Position numbers and translations under genes: made by a program
Shown here: positions 39,284-47,252 of the stretch, piece by piece
How the letters are laid out: every line of letters begins with the position of its first letter
Position numbering within the stretch: the stretch's first letter is position 1
Assembly: GCF_014649855.1 (NCBI RefSeq)
Contig: NZ_BMTV01000002.1
Location: 329,422-393,421, forward strand
From: Streptomyces roseolus
Lineage (GTDB): Bacteria; Actinomycetota; Actinomycetes; Streptomycetales; Streptomycetaceae
Reading direction: 5' to 3'
DNA: 64,000 nt
Notes under the pieces: generated by a model
Database searches by the model: none
Told to the model about the DNA's origin: nothing
Seen by the model: only the letters and a program-made list of their open reading frames with translations

Positions 39284-39940
39284 GTGACCGCCCCCGAGTC
39301 GCCCCAGCCCGCCGCCGACGACGCCGACGGGTCCCACGTCCCGCCGCTGACCACCCGAGTCGTCATCGCCGAGGACGAGGCGCTGATCCGCCTCGACCTC
39401 AAGGAGATGCTGGAGGAGGAGGGCTACACGGTCGTGGGCGAGGCGGGTGACGGCGAGACCGCCGTCGAGCTCGCCCGCGAGCACCGCCCCGACCTGGTCA
39501 TCCTGGACGTGAAGATGCCCAAGCTCGACGGCATCTCCGCGGCCGAGAAGATCGCCGGCGAGTCCATCGCCCCGGTCCTCATGCTCACCGCCTTCTCCCA
39601 GCGCGACCTCGTCGAGCGCGCCCGCGACGCCGGCGCCATGGCCTACCTGGTCAAGCCGTTCAGCAAGAGCGACGTCGTCCCCGCCATCGAGATGGCCGTC
39701 TCCCGCTTCGCCGAGCTGCGCGCCCTGGAGCGGGAGGTCGCCGACCTCAGCCAGCGCCTGGAGACCCGCAAGCTCGTCGACCGCGCCAAGTCGATCCTCC
39801 AGACCCAGTACGGCCTCTCCGAGCCGGCCGCCTTCCGCTGGATCCAGAAGACCTCCATGGACCGCCGCATGTCCATGCAGCAGGTCGCCGAGGCCGTCAT
39901 CGAGGACGCCGAGGAGAAGAAGGCCGCGAAGGGGCAGTAG
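39284..39940 (+). CDS. ANTAR response regulator (PdtaR-like)
   Basis: 218 residues from a GTG preceded by GAGGAG. A receiver domain at about 24-140 has the acidic pocket in VVIAEDEALIRLDL, the phosphoacceptor Asp in LVILDVKMP, and Lys in YLVKPFSK. A short coiled coil leads to a C-terminal ANTAR domain (about 155-212: LVDRAKSILQTQYGLSEPAA), which binds RNA and prevents termination. It resembles mycobacterial PdtaR, which is phosphorylated by PdtaS. No sensor kinase is adjacent. The convergent operon is livKHMGF, separated by a strong terminator. Confidence 0.95.
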   Translation: MTAPESPQPAADDADGSHVPPLTTRVVIAEDEALIRLDLKEMLEEEGYTVVGEAGDGETAVELAREHRPDLVILDVKMPKLDGISAAEKIAGESIAPVLMLTAFSQRDLVERARDAGAMAYLVKPFSKSDVVPAIEMAVSRFAELRALEREVADLSQRLETRKLVDRAKSILQTQYGLSEPAAFRWIQKTSMDRRMSMQQVAEAVIEDAEEKKAAKGQ

Positions 39941-39958
39941 CCCGGACCGGTGCACGGC

Positions 39959-39995
39959 AGGAGGCCCGCCCCGCGCGACGCGGGGCGGGCCTCCT
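39959..39995. terminator. Bidirectional terminator between the ANTAR regulator and livF
   Basis: Perfect 16-base stem (AGGAGGCCCGCCCCGC and its complement) with a five-base loop, placed between the convergent stops. Confidence 0.9.
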
Positions 39996-40009
39996 CGTGT
40001 GCGTACGGG

Positions 40010-40726
40010 TCAGTCCTCGCCGAGGTACGCCTTGCGCACCGACTCGTCGTGCAGGAGGTCGCCGCCCGTGCCCGAGAGCACGATCTTGCCGATCTCCATC
40101 ACGTGACCGTGGTCCGCGAGCGCCAGCGCGGCCTGGGCGTTCTGTTCGACGAGCAGGATCGTGGTGCCCTGGGCCTTCAGCTCCGCGATGGTCGCCATGA
40201 TCTTCTGCATCATGATCGGCGAGAGGCCCATGGAGGGCTCGTCGAGCATCAGCAGCTTCGGCTGGGACATCAGTGCCCGGCCCATGGCGAGCATCTGCTG
40301 CTCACCGCCGGAGAGCGTGCCGGCCGCCTGCTTGCGACGCTCGCCCAGGATCGGGAAGAGGTCGTAGGCGCGCTGCACGTCCTTGGCGATGCCGGCGCTG
40401 TCCTTCCGGAGGAAGGCGCCGAGGAGCAGGTTCTCCTCGATGGTCATGCGCGGGAAGATGTGCCGGCCCTCGGGGGAGTGGGCCAGACCCAGCGAGACGA
40501 TCTTGTGCGCGGGGATCTTGCGGAGGGACTTGCCCTCGAACCTGATCTGGCCGCCGACCGGCTTGAGGAGCCCGGAGAGGGTCCGCAGGGTGGTGGTCTT
40601 CCCGGCGCCGTTGGTGCCGATGAGGGTGACGACCTCGCCCGCCTCCACGGAGAAGGAGATGCCCTTGACGGCCTCGATCTTTCCGTAGGCGACGCGCAGG
40701 TCCTCGACTTCGAGCAGTGCGGTCAT
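40010..40726 (-). CDS. livF: Branched-chain amino-acid ABC transporter ATP-binding protein LivF
   Basis: 238 residues. Walker A (IGTNGAGKTTTL), Q-loop, signature LSGGEQQMLAMGRALM and Walker B (KLLMLDEPSMGLSP) are intact. The YLGED ending is typical of LivF. It pairs with LivG to power uptake. The start overlaps the livG stop by ATGA. It is the last gene of the operon and faces the bidirectional terminator. Confidence 0.95.
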   Translation of the reverse strand: MTALLEVEDLRVAYGKIEAVKGISFSVEAGEVVTLIGTNGAGKTTTLRTLSGLLKPVGGQIRFEGKSLRKIPAHKIVSLGLAHSPEGRHIFPRMTIEENLLLGAFLRKDSAGIAKDVQRAYDLFPILGERRKQAAGTLSGGEQQMLAMGRALMSQPKLLMLDEPSMGLSPIMMQKIMATIAELKAQGTTILLVEQNAQAALALADHGHVMEIGKIVLSGTGGDLLHDESVRKAYLGED

Positions 40727-41775
40727 GCGTCGTTCTCCTTGCCCGGAGCGGCGTCCTTCGCGGCGTCCGCCGCGTCCGCCGGGGTGTCGTCCTCGGCCGG
40801 GGTCCCCCCGGCCGGAGCGTCGTCGTCCGCCGGGGCTTCGTCGTCCGCCGGGGCCTCGTCGGCCTCGTCGACCTCGTCCGCGCCGGCCTCGTCCGCCGGA
40901 GCCTCGGCCTCGGCTTCGGTCTCCGCCGGGGCGTCCGTCTTCGCGGGCCCGTCCTTCGGGGCCTCCTCGATCGGCTCGCCGAGGTACGCGGCGATGACCC
41001 GCTCGTCGCTCTGGACGGTCTGGCTGTCGCCCTCGATCAGCTTCTGGCCCTGCACGAGCACGGCGACCCGGTCGCACAGGTTGAAGATGAAGCGCATGTC
41101 GTGCTCGATGACGAGCACGGCGATGCCCATGTCCCGGATGGCGAAGATGAGTTCCTCGGCCGCCCGGGTCTCCTGCGGGTTCATGCCGGCGGTCGGCTCG
41201 TCCAGCAGGATCAGGCCCGGGTCGCTCGCGAGGGCACGGGCGATCTCCAGCTTGCGCTGCTCGCCGTACGGCAGGTTCTTGGAGAGGTGCTGCGCCTTCT
41301 CCGCGAGCCCGACGAACTCCAGGAGCTCCATCGCCCGCTTCTCGGAGGCCGCCTCGGCCCGCTTGAAGCCCGGGCCGCGCAGCAGGGCGGACCAGAGGCC
41401 CTCCTTGGTGCGGGTGTGCCGGCCGACGAGCACGTTCTCCAGGACCGTCATGTTGTTGAAGAGACGGATGTTCTGGAAGGTACGGGCGATGCCGGCCGCG
41501 GTGACCTTGAAGGACTTCGGCGGCAGGACCTGGCCCTTGTAGCGGACCTCGCCCTCGGTGGGCACGTACAGGCCCGTCAGGCAGTTGAAGAAGGTCGTCT
41601 TGCCGGCGCCGTTCGGGCCGATCAGACCGACGATCTCGCCGGCGTTGACGGTGAGGTTGACGTCGCGGACGGCGGTCAGGCCGCCGAAGCGCATGGTGAC
41701 CCCGCGCGCGTCGAGCACGGTCTCGCGGGCGGCCGGCTCCGCGGTGGCGTCGGCCTTGGTGGTGGTCGTCGTCAT
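40723..41775 (-). CDS. livG: Branched-chain amino-acid ABC transporter ATP-binding protein LivG with acidic tail
   Basis: 350 residues. The ATPase domain (about 20-265) has Walker A IGPNGAGKTTFFNCLTG, the ARTFQNIRLFNNMTVLENVL segment, signature LPYGEQRKLEIARAL and Walker B LILLDEPTAGMNP. After YLGEPIEE the protein continues for about 80 residues of almost only Ala, Asp, Glu and Pro. This tail is unusual, since LivG normally ends near the GEP segment. It is probably disordered and lies in the cytoplasm. It sits between livM and livF. Confidence 0.94.
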   Translation of the reverse strand: MTTTTTKADATAEPAARETVLDARGVTMRFGGLTAVRDVNLTVNAGEIVGLIGPNGAGKTTFFNCLTGLYVPTEGEVRYKGQVLPPKSFKVTAAGIARTFQNIRLFNNMTVLENVLVGRHTRTKEGLWSALLRGPGFKRAEAASEKRAMELLEFVGLAEKAQHLSKNLPYGEQRKLEIARALASDPGLILLDEPTAGMNPQETRAAEELIFAIRDMGIAVLVIEHDMRFIFNLCDRVAVLVQGQKLIEGDSQTVQSDERVIAAYLGEPIEEAPKDGPAKTDAPAETEAEAEAPADEAGADEVDEADEAPADDEAPADDDAPAGGTPAEDDTPADAADAAKDAAPGKENDA

Positions 41776-41778
41776 GGT

Positions 41779-43629
41779 TCAGGCACCTGCCTTGGCGGGC
41801 GTAGCGTCCGGCTGCTCGTCGTGCTCGTGGAACTCCAGCTGACGGCGGCGGTCGGCCACCATGCCCTCAGGACGGAAGCGCATGATCAGGATGAGAGCCA
41901 CGCCGAAGGCGAGGAGCTGGAACTCGTCCATGAACTGGAGCTTGTTCGGGATGAGGAACAGCAGGGCCGCGCCGATCAGCGGACCGCTCATCGTGCCCAT
42001 GCCGCCGAGGACGACGGCCGCGAGCAGGAAGGCGGAGTTGGGCGGGATGGGACCGGCGAAGAGGTACTGCTCCGGGGTCACCGTGTACGTGACGTGCGCC
42101 TGCACCGTACCGGCGAGGCCGGCCAGACCGGCACCGAGCGCGAAGGCCACCAGCTTCACCCGGAAGCCGTTGATGCCCATCGCGAGCGCGGCGGTCTCGT
42201 CCTCGCGGATCGCGACCCAGGCGCGGCCGATGCGGGAGTCGCCGGAGCGCCGGAAGACCAGCACGACGACCGCCGTGATCAGCAGCATCAGGAAGAAGTA
42301 GTTGGCGAAGCGGCCGATGGTGAAGCCGGCGATGGTGTGCGTCTGGCCGAAGTCGAACCCGAAGAGGTTCAGGTTCGGGATGGACGCGATGCCGTTGGAG
42401 CCGTTGGTGATGTCCGGGCCGGAGGTGCCGTCGGTGTTCATCACCGTGATGCGGAAGATCTCACCGAAGCCGAGCGTCACGATGGCGAGGTAGTCGCCGC
42501 GCAGCCGCAGGGTCGGCGCGCCGATCAGGACGCCGAAGACCACCGAGGCCGCGGCGCCGACCAGGATCGCCGCCCAGAAGGGGAAGTGCACGCCGAACGG
42601 GGAGGTCGGGGCGCCTGAGACGAGGGCCGCCGCGTAGGCGCCGACGCCGAGGAAGGCGACGTAACCGAGGTCGAGCAGACCCGCCAGGCCGACGACGATG
42701 TTCAGGCCCAGGGCCACCGTGGCGAAGATCAGGATGTAGACGCCGAGCGTCGCGTACTGGTCGTCGGACTGGGTGAAGGGGAACAGCGCCGCGGCGATGA
42801 ACGCACCCGCGATCGTGAGGTTCTGGTGCTTCGAGGTGAGCTGGGTGGCCCTCTGGAGGAGACCGGAGGCGCTGACCGCGGCGAAGCCGAGGCCGGCCGT
42901 GATCAGGAAGCCGAGGAACAGTTCGTCGTACTCGGTGCCGATGCCGTACGTGAAGACGCCCAGCGCCAGACCGAGGATGGCGGCGATGATCAGGATCTCG
43001 GCGGCGGACGGCAGCGGCGGGAGCTTCTTCACCGGGTGCGGGGCGGCGAAAGCGGCCTTGAAGGAGGCCCAGCCGTTGCCGGCCCGATGCTTGAACTGGT
43101 CCCAGCCGGTGTCCTCCGGATCGACCGGCAGCACGGCCGGACGGGTGAAGGGCAGGTCCAGTGCGGCGAGCAGGGTGGCCAGGGTGGCGATGGCGAGCAC
43201 CGCGCCGCCGGGCTCCAGGTTGACCAGACCGCCGAGTTCGACGCTGATGGCGCCGAGGGTGAACCAGGCGGTGGCGAAGGATGCCAGCGCGCCGAACTTG
43301 ATGGCGGCGTCGGCGCCGGCCGGCGTGAGCCAGCCGAGTCCCTTGATCCTGTACGAGGAGAGGGCGAAGAGGGCGGTCAGGACACCGAGCACCAGTACCT
43401 GGAGCTGGAGGCCGGCCGGGTAGCCGTACACGGTGAGGTCACCCGGGAAGCTGCGGTCCCAGGTCCAGGCGAGGAAGCAGCTCGCCACCGTCAGGACGGA
43501 GCCGCCGAGCGCGACAGCGCGGGCGATCGGCTCCGGCAGGAAGCCGATCAGGCCGCGGTCGGCGGTCTTGACGGCATCCGTGGCGGCGGGGGCCTGAGAG
43601 TTCTCGGAGATGGTGGTCATGGTGCTCAC
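41779..43629 (-). CDS. livM: Branched-chain amino-acid ABC transporter permease LivM with long N-terminal extension
   Basis: 616 residues from a GTG that overlaps the livH stop (GTGA). The C-terminal 310 or so residues are an ordinary LivM permease (LGLNIVVGLAGLLDLGYVAFLG; LRLRGDYLAIVTLGFGEI). The N-terminal 290 residues add several predicted membrane segments (about 30-55, 70-92, 110-135, 140-160, 210-230, 240-260) and a soluble loop. LivM alone is usually 300-450 residues, so this is long. The extra part may assist assembly; no domain is recognised. Confidence 0.93.
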   Translation of the reverse strand: MSTMTTISENSQAPAATDAVKTADRGLIGFLPEPIARAVALGGSVLTVASCFLAWTWDRSFPGDLTVYGYPAGLQLQVLVLGVLTALFALSSYRIKGLGWLTPAGADAAIKFGALASFATAWFTLGAISVELGGLVNLEPGGAVLAIATLATLLAALDLPFTRPAVLPVDPEDTGWDQFKHRAGNGWASFKAAFAAPHPVKKLPPLPSAAEILIIAAILGLALGVFTYGIGTEYDELFLGFLITAGLGFAAVSASGLLQRATQLTSKHQNLTIAGAFIAAALFPFTQSDDQYATLGVYILIFATVALGLNIVVGLAGLLDLGYVAFLGVGAYAAALVSGAPTSPFGVHFPFWAAILVGAAASVVFGVLIGAPTLRLRGDYLAIVTLGFGEIFRITVMNTDGTSGPDITNGSNGIASIPNLNLFGFDFGQTHTIAGFTIGRFANYFFLMLLITAVVVLVFRRSGDSRIGRAWVAIREDETAALAMGINGFRVKLVAFALGAGLAGLAGTVQAHVTYTVTPEQYLFAGPIPPNSAFLLAAVVLGGMGTMSGPLIGAALLFLIPNKLQFMDEFQLLAFGVALILIMRFRPEGMVADRRRQLEFHEHDEQPDATPAKAGA

Positions 43630-44555
43630 GCCCTGTCCGCGACGCGCTCGCCGAGCAGACCCTGGGGCCTGGCGAGGAGGACGACGATGAGGAGTACGAA
43701 GGCCCAGACGTTGGCCCAGGACTGGCCGCCGAGCTGTTCCATGCCGGGGACCTGGTCGATGTAGGCGGTCGCCATCGTCTCGGCGACGCCGAGGACGAGG
43801 CCGCCGATCATGGCGCCGTAGATGTTGCCGATGCCGCCGAGGACGGCGGCGGTGAACGCCTTGAGTCCGAGGAGGAAGCCCATCTTGTAGTCGACGACGC
43901 CGTACTTGAGGCCGTAGGCGACCGCGCCGACCGCGGCGAACGCGGCACCGAGGGCGAACGCGATCACGATGATCCGGTCGGTGTTGACGCCCATGAGCTT
44001 CGCCGTGTCCGGGTCCTGCGCGGTGGCCTGCATGCCGCGCCCGGTGCGGGTGCGCATGACGAAGAAGGCGAGGAAGGCCATGCAGATCGGGGCTGCGATC
44101 AGGAGGAAGACATCACCGGTCTGGATGGTGACCGAACCGAGTTCGATCGGGCCGCCGGGAATCTGCGGGAAGGTCCGGGCGGACTTCGCCTCGGGATACA
44201 AGGCCCAGACGGCTTGCTGGAGTGCGAGCGAGAGGCCGATGGCCGTGATGAGCGGGGTGAGGCGCGGGCCGCCGCGCAGCGGACGGTAGGCGAAACGTTC
44301 CGCTCCGACGGCTATGGTCGTCGCGACGATCACGGCACCGATGATCATGAGGGGCAGAGCGACCCACATGCTGGTGCCGCCGGGCAGGATGAGCCAGACC
44401 GTCAGGGCCCCGAAGCCGCCGGTCATGAAGATCTCGCCGTGGGCGAAGTTGATGAGCTGGACGATGCCGTAGACCATCGTGTAGCCGACGGCGACCAGCC
44501 CGTACATGGATCCCAGTAGCAGGCCGTTGACCAGCTGCTGCGGCAGTTCGTTCAC
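43626..44555 (-). CDS. livH: Branched-chain amino-acid ABC transporter permease LivH
   Basis: 309 residues from a GTG with GGAGGA seven bases upstream; an in-frame start at 44591 would add 12 residues without a site. Typical LivH features: QQLVNGLLLGSMYGLVAVGYTM, QLINFAHGEIFM, GRGMQATAQDPDTAKLMGVN, and several membrane helices. It forms the channel with LivM. It lies 148 bases after livK, with a stem-loop between them that may set a livK-rich transcript ratio. Confidence 0.94.
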   Translation of the reverse strand: MNELPQQLVNGLLLGSMYGLVAVGYTMVYGIVQLINFAHGEIFMTGGFGALTVWLILPGGTSMWVALPLMIIGAVIVATTIAVGAERFAYRPLRGGPRLTPLITAIGLSLALQQAVWALYPEAKSARTFPQIPGGPIELGSVTIQTGDVFLLIAAPICMAFLAFFVMRTRTGRGMQATAQDPDTAKLMGVNTDRIIVIAFALGAAFAAVGAVAYGLKYGVVDYKMGFLLGLKAFTAAVLGGIGNIYGAMIGGLVLGVAETMATAYIDQVPGMEQLGGQSWANVWAFVLLIVVLLARPQGLLGERVADRA

Positions 44556-44588
44556 CGCATTGTCCTCCGAGACTTTCGACGGATATGA

Positions 44589-44630
44589 CACCGCGCGGGG
44601 TGCCTGTGGTGTGCGGCCCCCCGCGCGGTG
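44589..44630 (-). terminator. Stem-loop between livK and livH
   Basis: Perfect 12-base stem (CACCGCGCGGGG and its complement) with an 18-base loop. Such hairpins after binding-protein genes often protect the upstream mRNA or partly end transcription. Confidence 0.65.
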
Positions 44631-44703
44631 AAAGATCGTGCTGAGTGGTGCTGTGTGGTGCTGGAGTGGGGTGGAGCTGAGGGTCAGCCGCCGGAGCCCT
44701 CGG

Positions 44704-45942
44704 TCACTCGCCGAAGGTGTCGGACTTGACCGGCGTGTGGGCGCCGTTCTTGACCTGGTAGACGGTCAGCTGCTTGTTGGTGGTGTCACCGAACTCGTCG
44801 AAGGAGACCTTGCCGGTCACACCGTCGAAGGAGACGCCCTGGACGGCCTCGACGACCTTGGCGCGGGCGTCCTCGGGGAGCTTGCCGCCGTTGCCGTCGA
44901 CGACCTTCTTCACGGCCTCGATGAGCGCCCAGGTCGAGTCGTAGGAGTAGCCGCCGTAGGCCTCGTAGGCCTCCTTGTAGTTCTCGGCCTTGTAGTTGGC
45001 CAGGAACTCCTTGGCGGAGGCGAGGGTCTCGATCGGGGCGCCGACGGAGGTGGCGAAGTCGCCCTCGGCCGCGGCGGCACCGGCCAGCTTCACGTACTCG
45101 GGGCTGAAGAGCGCGTCACCGCCGACGAGGGTGACCTTGGCGCCGGCCTCCTTGATCTGCTTGGCCAGCGGACCGGCGGCCGGGTACTCGCCACCGAAGT
45201 AGACGACGTCCGCGCCGGAGCTCTTGACCTGGGTGGCGACCGCGGAGAAGTCCTTGGTGTCGGGGTCGATGTGCTGGGTGCCGACGACCTTGCCGCCGAG
45301 CTTCTCGAACTCGCCCTTGAAGGTGCCCGCGAGGCCGGCGCCGTAGGTCTTCTTGTCGTCGATGATGAACGCCTTGGTCTTCTTGGCGTCGTTGAAGACG
45401 TACTGCGCGGCGAACGGACCCTGGATGGCGTCCGTGGTGGCGGTGCGGAAGTACGACTTGTAGCCGCGCTTCTTGTCGCCGGAGGCCCAGTTCGGGCCCT
45501 GGGAGAGCGCCGGGTTGGTGTTGGCCGGGGAGATCTGCGCCAGCTTGGCGTCGTCGAAGACCTTCTGCATCGACTCGGCGACGCCGGAGTTCAGCGGGCC
45601 GACCACGCCGAGGACGGTCTTGTCGGCGACCAGCTTGGTGGCGTTCTGCTGGCCGGCGGAGGGCTGGGCCTGGTCGTCCAGGGCCTCCAGCTTGAAGGTG
45701 ACGCCCTTGACGTACTGCTTCTTGTTGGCCGTCTTGACCGCGAGGTCGGCCGAGTTCTTGATGCCGAGGCCGAGGGCCGAGAGCTCGCCGGTGAGCGGGG
45801 AGTCCAGACCGATGGTGACGGTGACGCCGCCGCCCTCGCCAGAGCTGTCGCCGCCCTTGTCGTCGCGGGAACCGCAGGCGGTGAGGGTGAGTGCTCCCGC
45901 GGTGACCGCGGTGGTGAGTATGAGCAACGAACGGTTTCGCAC
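44704..45942 (-). CDS. livK: Branched-chain amino-acid ABC transporter substrate-binding lipoprotein
   Basis: 412 residues from a GTG preceded by AAAGGACC. A lipoprotein signal (MRNRSLLILTTAV...) ends in the lipobox LTAC, so the mature protein is anchored at residue 23 or so. The mature part is a type I periplasmic-binding fold: VTIGLDSPLTGELSALGLGI, GVVGPLNSGVAESM and ADVVYFGGEYPAAGP. It binds Leu, Ile, Val or a similar ligand and delivers it to LivHM. It is the first gene of the operon, with a long upstream region. Confidence 0.94.
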   Translation of the reverse strand: MRNRSLLILTTAVTAGALTLTACGSRDDKGGDSSGEGGGVTVTIGLDSPLTGELSALGLGIKNSADLAVKTANKKQYVKGVTFKLEALDDQAQPSAGQQNATKLVADKTVLGVVGPLNSGVAESMQKVFDDAKLAQISPANTNPALSQGPNWASGDKKRGYKSYFRTATTDAIQGPFAAQYVFNDAKKTKAFIIDDKKTYGAGLAGTFKGEFEKLGGKVVGTQHIDPDTKDFSAVATQVKSSGADVVYFGGEYPAAGPLAKQIKEAGAKVTLVGGDALFSPEYVKLAGAAAAEGDFATSVGAPIETLASAKEFLANYKAENYKEAYEAYGGYSYDSTWALIEAVKKVVDGNGGKLPEDARAKVVEAVQGVSFDGVTGKVSFDEFGDTTNKQLTVYQVKNGAHTPVKSDTFGE

Positions 45943-46220
45943 GAAGGGTCCTTTCCCAGGCGCGGCCCCCTCTGCCGAGGCGGTGCCGTGGAGCTGCGGA
46001 GCAAGAGGTGCCGTAAGTGAATGCCGGGCCGTACTGCGTGGTGGTACGAGGCCGTGCAGGAGGTCCCGCTCCAGTGGCGCGGTGACTGGCCGTGACTCTA
46101 AGCGCAGGTGGGGAGGGTCGGGGAGCGGCGAGGGAAGGATGTGACTGTCTTGTTATGCCGACGGGTGGAGCGAGGCTGAGAGGTCATGCCAAAAGCGGGC
46201 ATTGCGGTCCGTGGCGCGGT

Positions 46221-46237
46221 GTTCACATCGTGAGAAC
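46221..46237. promoter_or_regulatory. Dyad upstream of the liv operon
   Basis: GTTCACATCGTGAGAAC is an imperfect 17-base palindrome, about 280 bases before livK. It only loosely resembles one PhoP unit, so no regulator is assigned. Confidence 0.3.
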
Positions 46238-46609
46238 GTGCAGTTCCGCTAAGGGGCTTGAGGGAATCTTGGTGCTGACGTGGAGGTTTGGTGGCTCTCC
46301 GGATATCGGACGCGACGCCCGAACTGAGCGGACGGATGTCAAGCCTCGACGCCCTTTCGGCATCCTCCGTTGACGATCACCCAGTGTGACGAAAACCGCC
46401 TCCCGAAAGGTCGGTCGGTCACGCTCCCTTCGGCTGGAACCCGCCCCTCTCGAACGTACCTACGAGGGAGGTGAGTTGGGAGGGGCTGGCGTGAAAAAGG
46501 CATTCGGGAAAAGGAGTTGGGGCGCGGAGGGTGACCGCGGAGGGGAATCGGCGCGGTGGGACCCGCGCGCGCGGTTTCCCGTGAAGTGCCCGGATCCGTC
46601 CCGCGCATG

Positions 46610-46650
46610 CCGGAGGGGGCGGTACGCGCTCCGCGTACCGCCCCCTCCGG
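46610..46650 (-). terminator. Terminator after the thioesterase gene
   Basis: Perfect 18-base stem (arms 46610-46627 and 46633-46650) with a five-base loop, 36 bases past the thioesterase stop on the minus strand. Confidence 0.9.
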
Positions 46651-46685
46651 CGAAACAGGATGGCCGTCCGGCCGGCCCGCCCGGC

Positions 46686-47189
46686 TCAGGCGCCGGCGAG
46701 CTTCGCCTCCGGCGGCAGGTTGCCCGCGTCCAGCGGACCGATCTCCCGCAGCATGCAGGTGAGGCGGGCCGAGCAGACCCGACGCCCCTCCTCGTCGCTG
46801 ATGACGATCTCGTACGTCGCCGTCGACCGCCCGCGGTGCACCGGGGTCGCCACGCCGGTCACCAGACCGCTGCGCGCCCCCCGGTGGTGGGTGCAGTTCA
46901 GGTCCACGCCCACCGCGATCTTCGACGAGCCGCCGTGCAGCATCGAGCCCACCGAGCCCAGCGTCTCCGCCAGCACCGCCGAGGCGCCGCCGTGCAGCAG
47001 CCCGTACGGCTGGGTGTTGCCCTCCACCGGCATCGTGCCGACGACCTTCTCCGCCGAGGCCTCCAGGATCTGGACGCCCATCCGGTTCCCCAGGTGCCCC
47101 GCCGAGAACAGCGCCGGCAGATCCACGCCGAGCGCGGCGTACTCGTCGATGACCTCCTGCGGGAACTTCACGTGCTGCTGCTCACCCAT
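46686..47189 (-). CDS. Hotdog-fold acyl-CoA thioesterase (PaaI family)
   Basis: 167 residues, a single hotdog domain. Features are GLLHGGASAVLAETLGSVGS, where the Gly-His/Gly-Gly turn and Glu form the active site, and GVDLNCTHHRGARSG. It hydrolyses a CoA thioester; relatives act on phenylacetyl-, hydroxybenzoyl- or menaquinone-pathway CoA esters. The substrate cannot be told. It stands alone between the liv region and the molybdoenzyme gene, which is separated by 63 bases and may be co-transcribed. Confidence 0.92.
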   Translation of the reverse strand: MGEQQHVKFPQEVIDEYAALGVDLPALFSAGHLGNRMGVQILEASAEKVVGTMPVEGNTQPYGLLHGGASAVLAETLGSVGSMLHGGSSKIAVGVDLNCTHHRGARSGLVTGVATPVHRGRSTATYEIVISDEEGRRVCSARLTCMLREIGPLDAGNLPPEAKLAGA

Positions 47190-47252
47190 GGCCCGGCTCC
47201 GTTCGTCGTCGTACGACTGATCCTTCCGTCGCCCGGCTGGCTGAGCAAGCGC

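Larger units (their letters stand above)
45943..46685. other. Long intergenic region upstream of the liv operon (743 bases)
   Basis: No credible gene. The open frames here lack ribosome sites and normal codon use. The region is AT-richer than its neighbours in places (46180-46400). Recognised parts are the dyad at 46221-46237, a minus-strand TTGACA at 46337-46342 that may be a distant -35 box, and the thioesterase terminator at 46610-46650. The livK promoter and any small RNA would have to lie here. Confidence 0.6.

Noticed and set aside
40750..40960. Repeat array in livG 3' end
   Set aside because: The DNA repeats reflect the Ala/Asp/Glu/Pro codons of the protein tail; spacing is irregular and there is no CRISPR-like structure.
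46221..46254. PhoP box made of GTTC repeats
   Set aside because: Only two of the four to six expected direct-repeat units can be placed and they match poorly.
46339..46608. 89-codon minus-strand small gene in the liv leader region
   Set aside because: No ribosome site, Arg/Pro-rich composition and codon use unlike neighbours.
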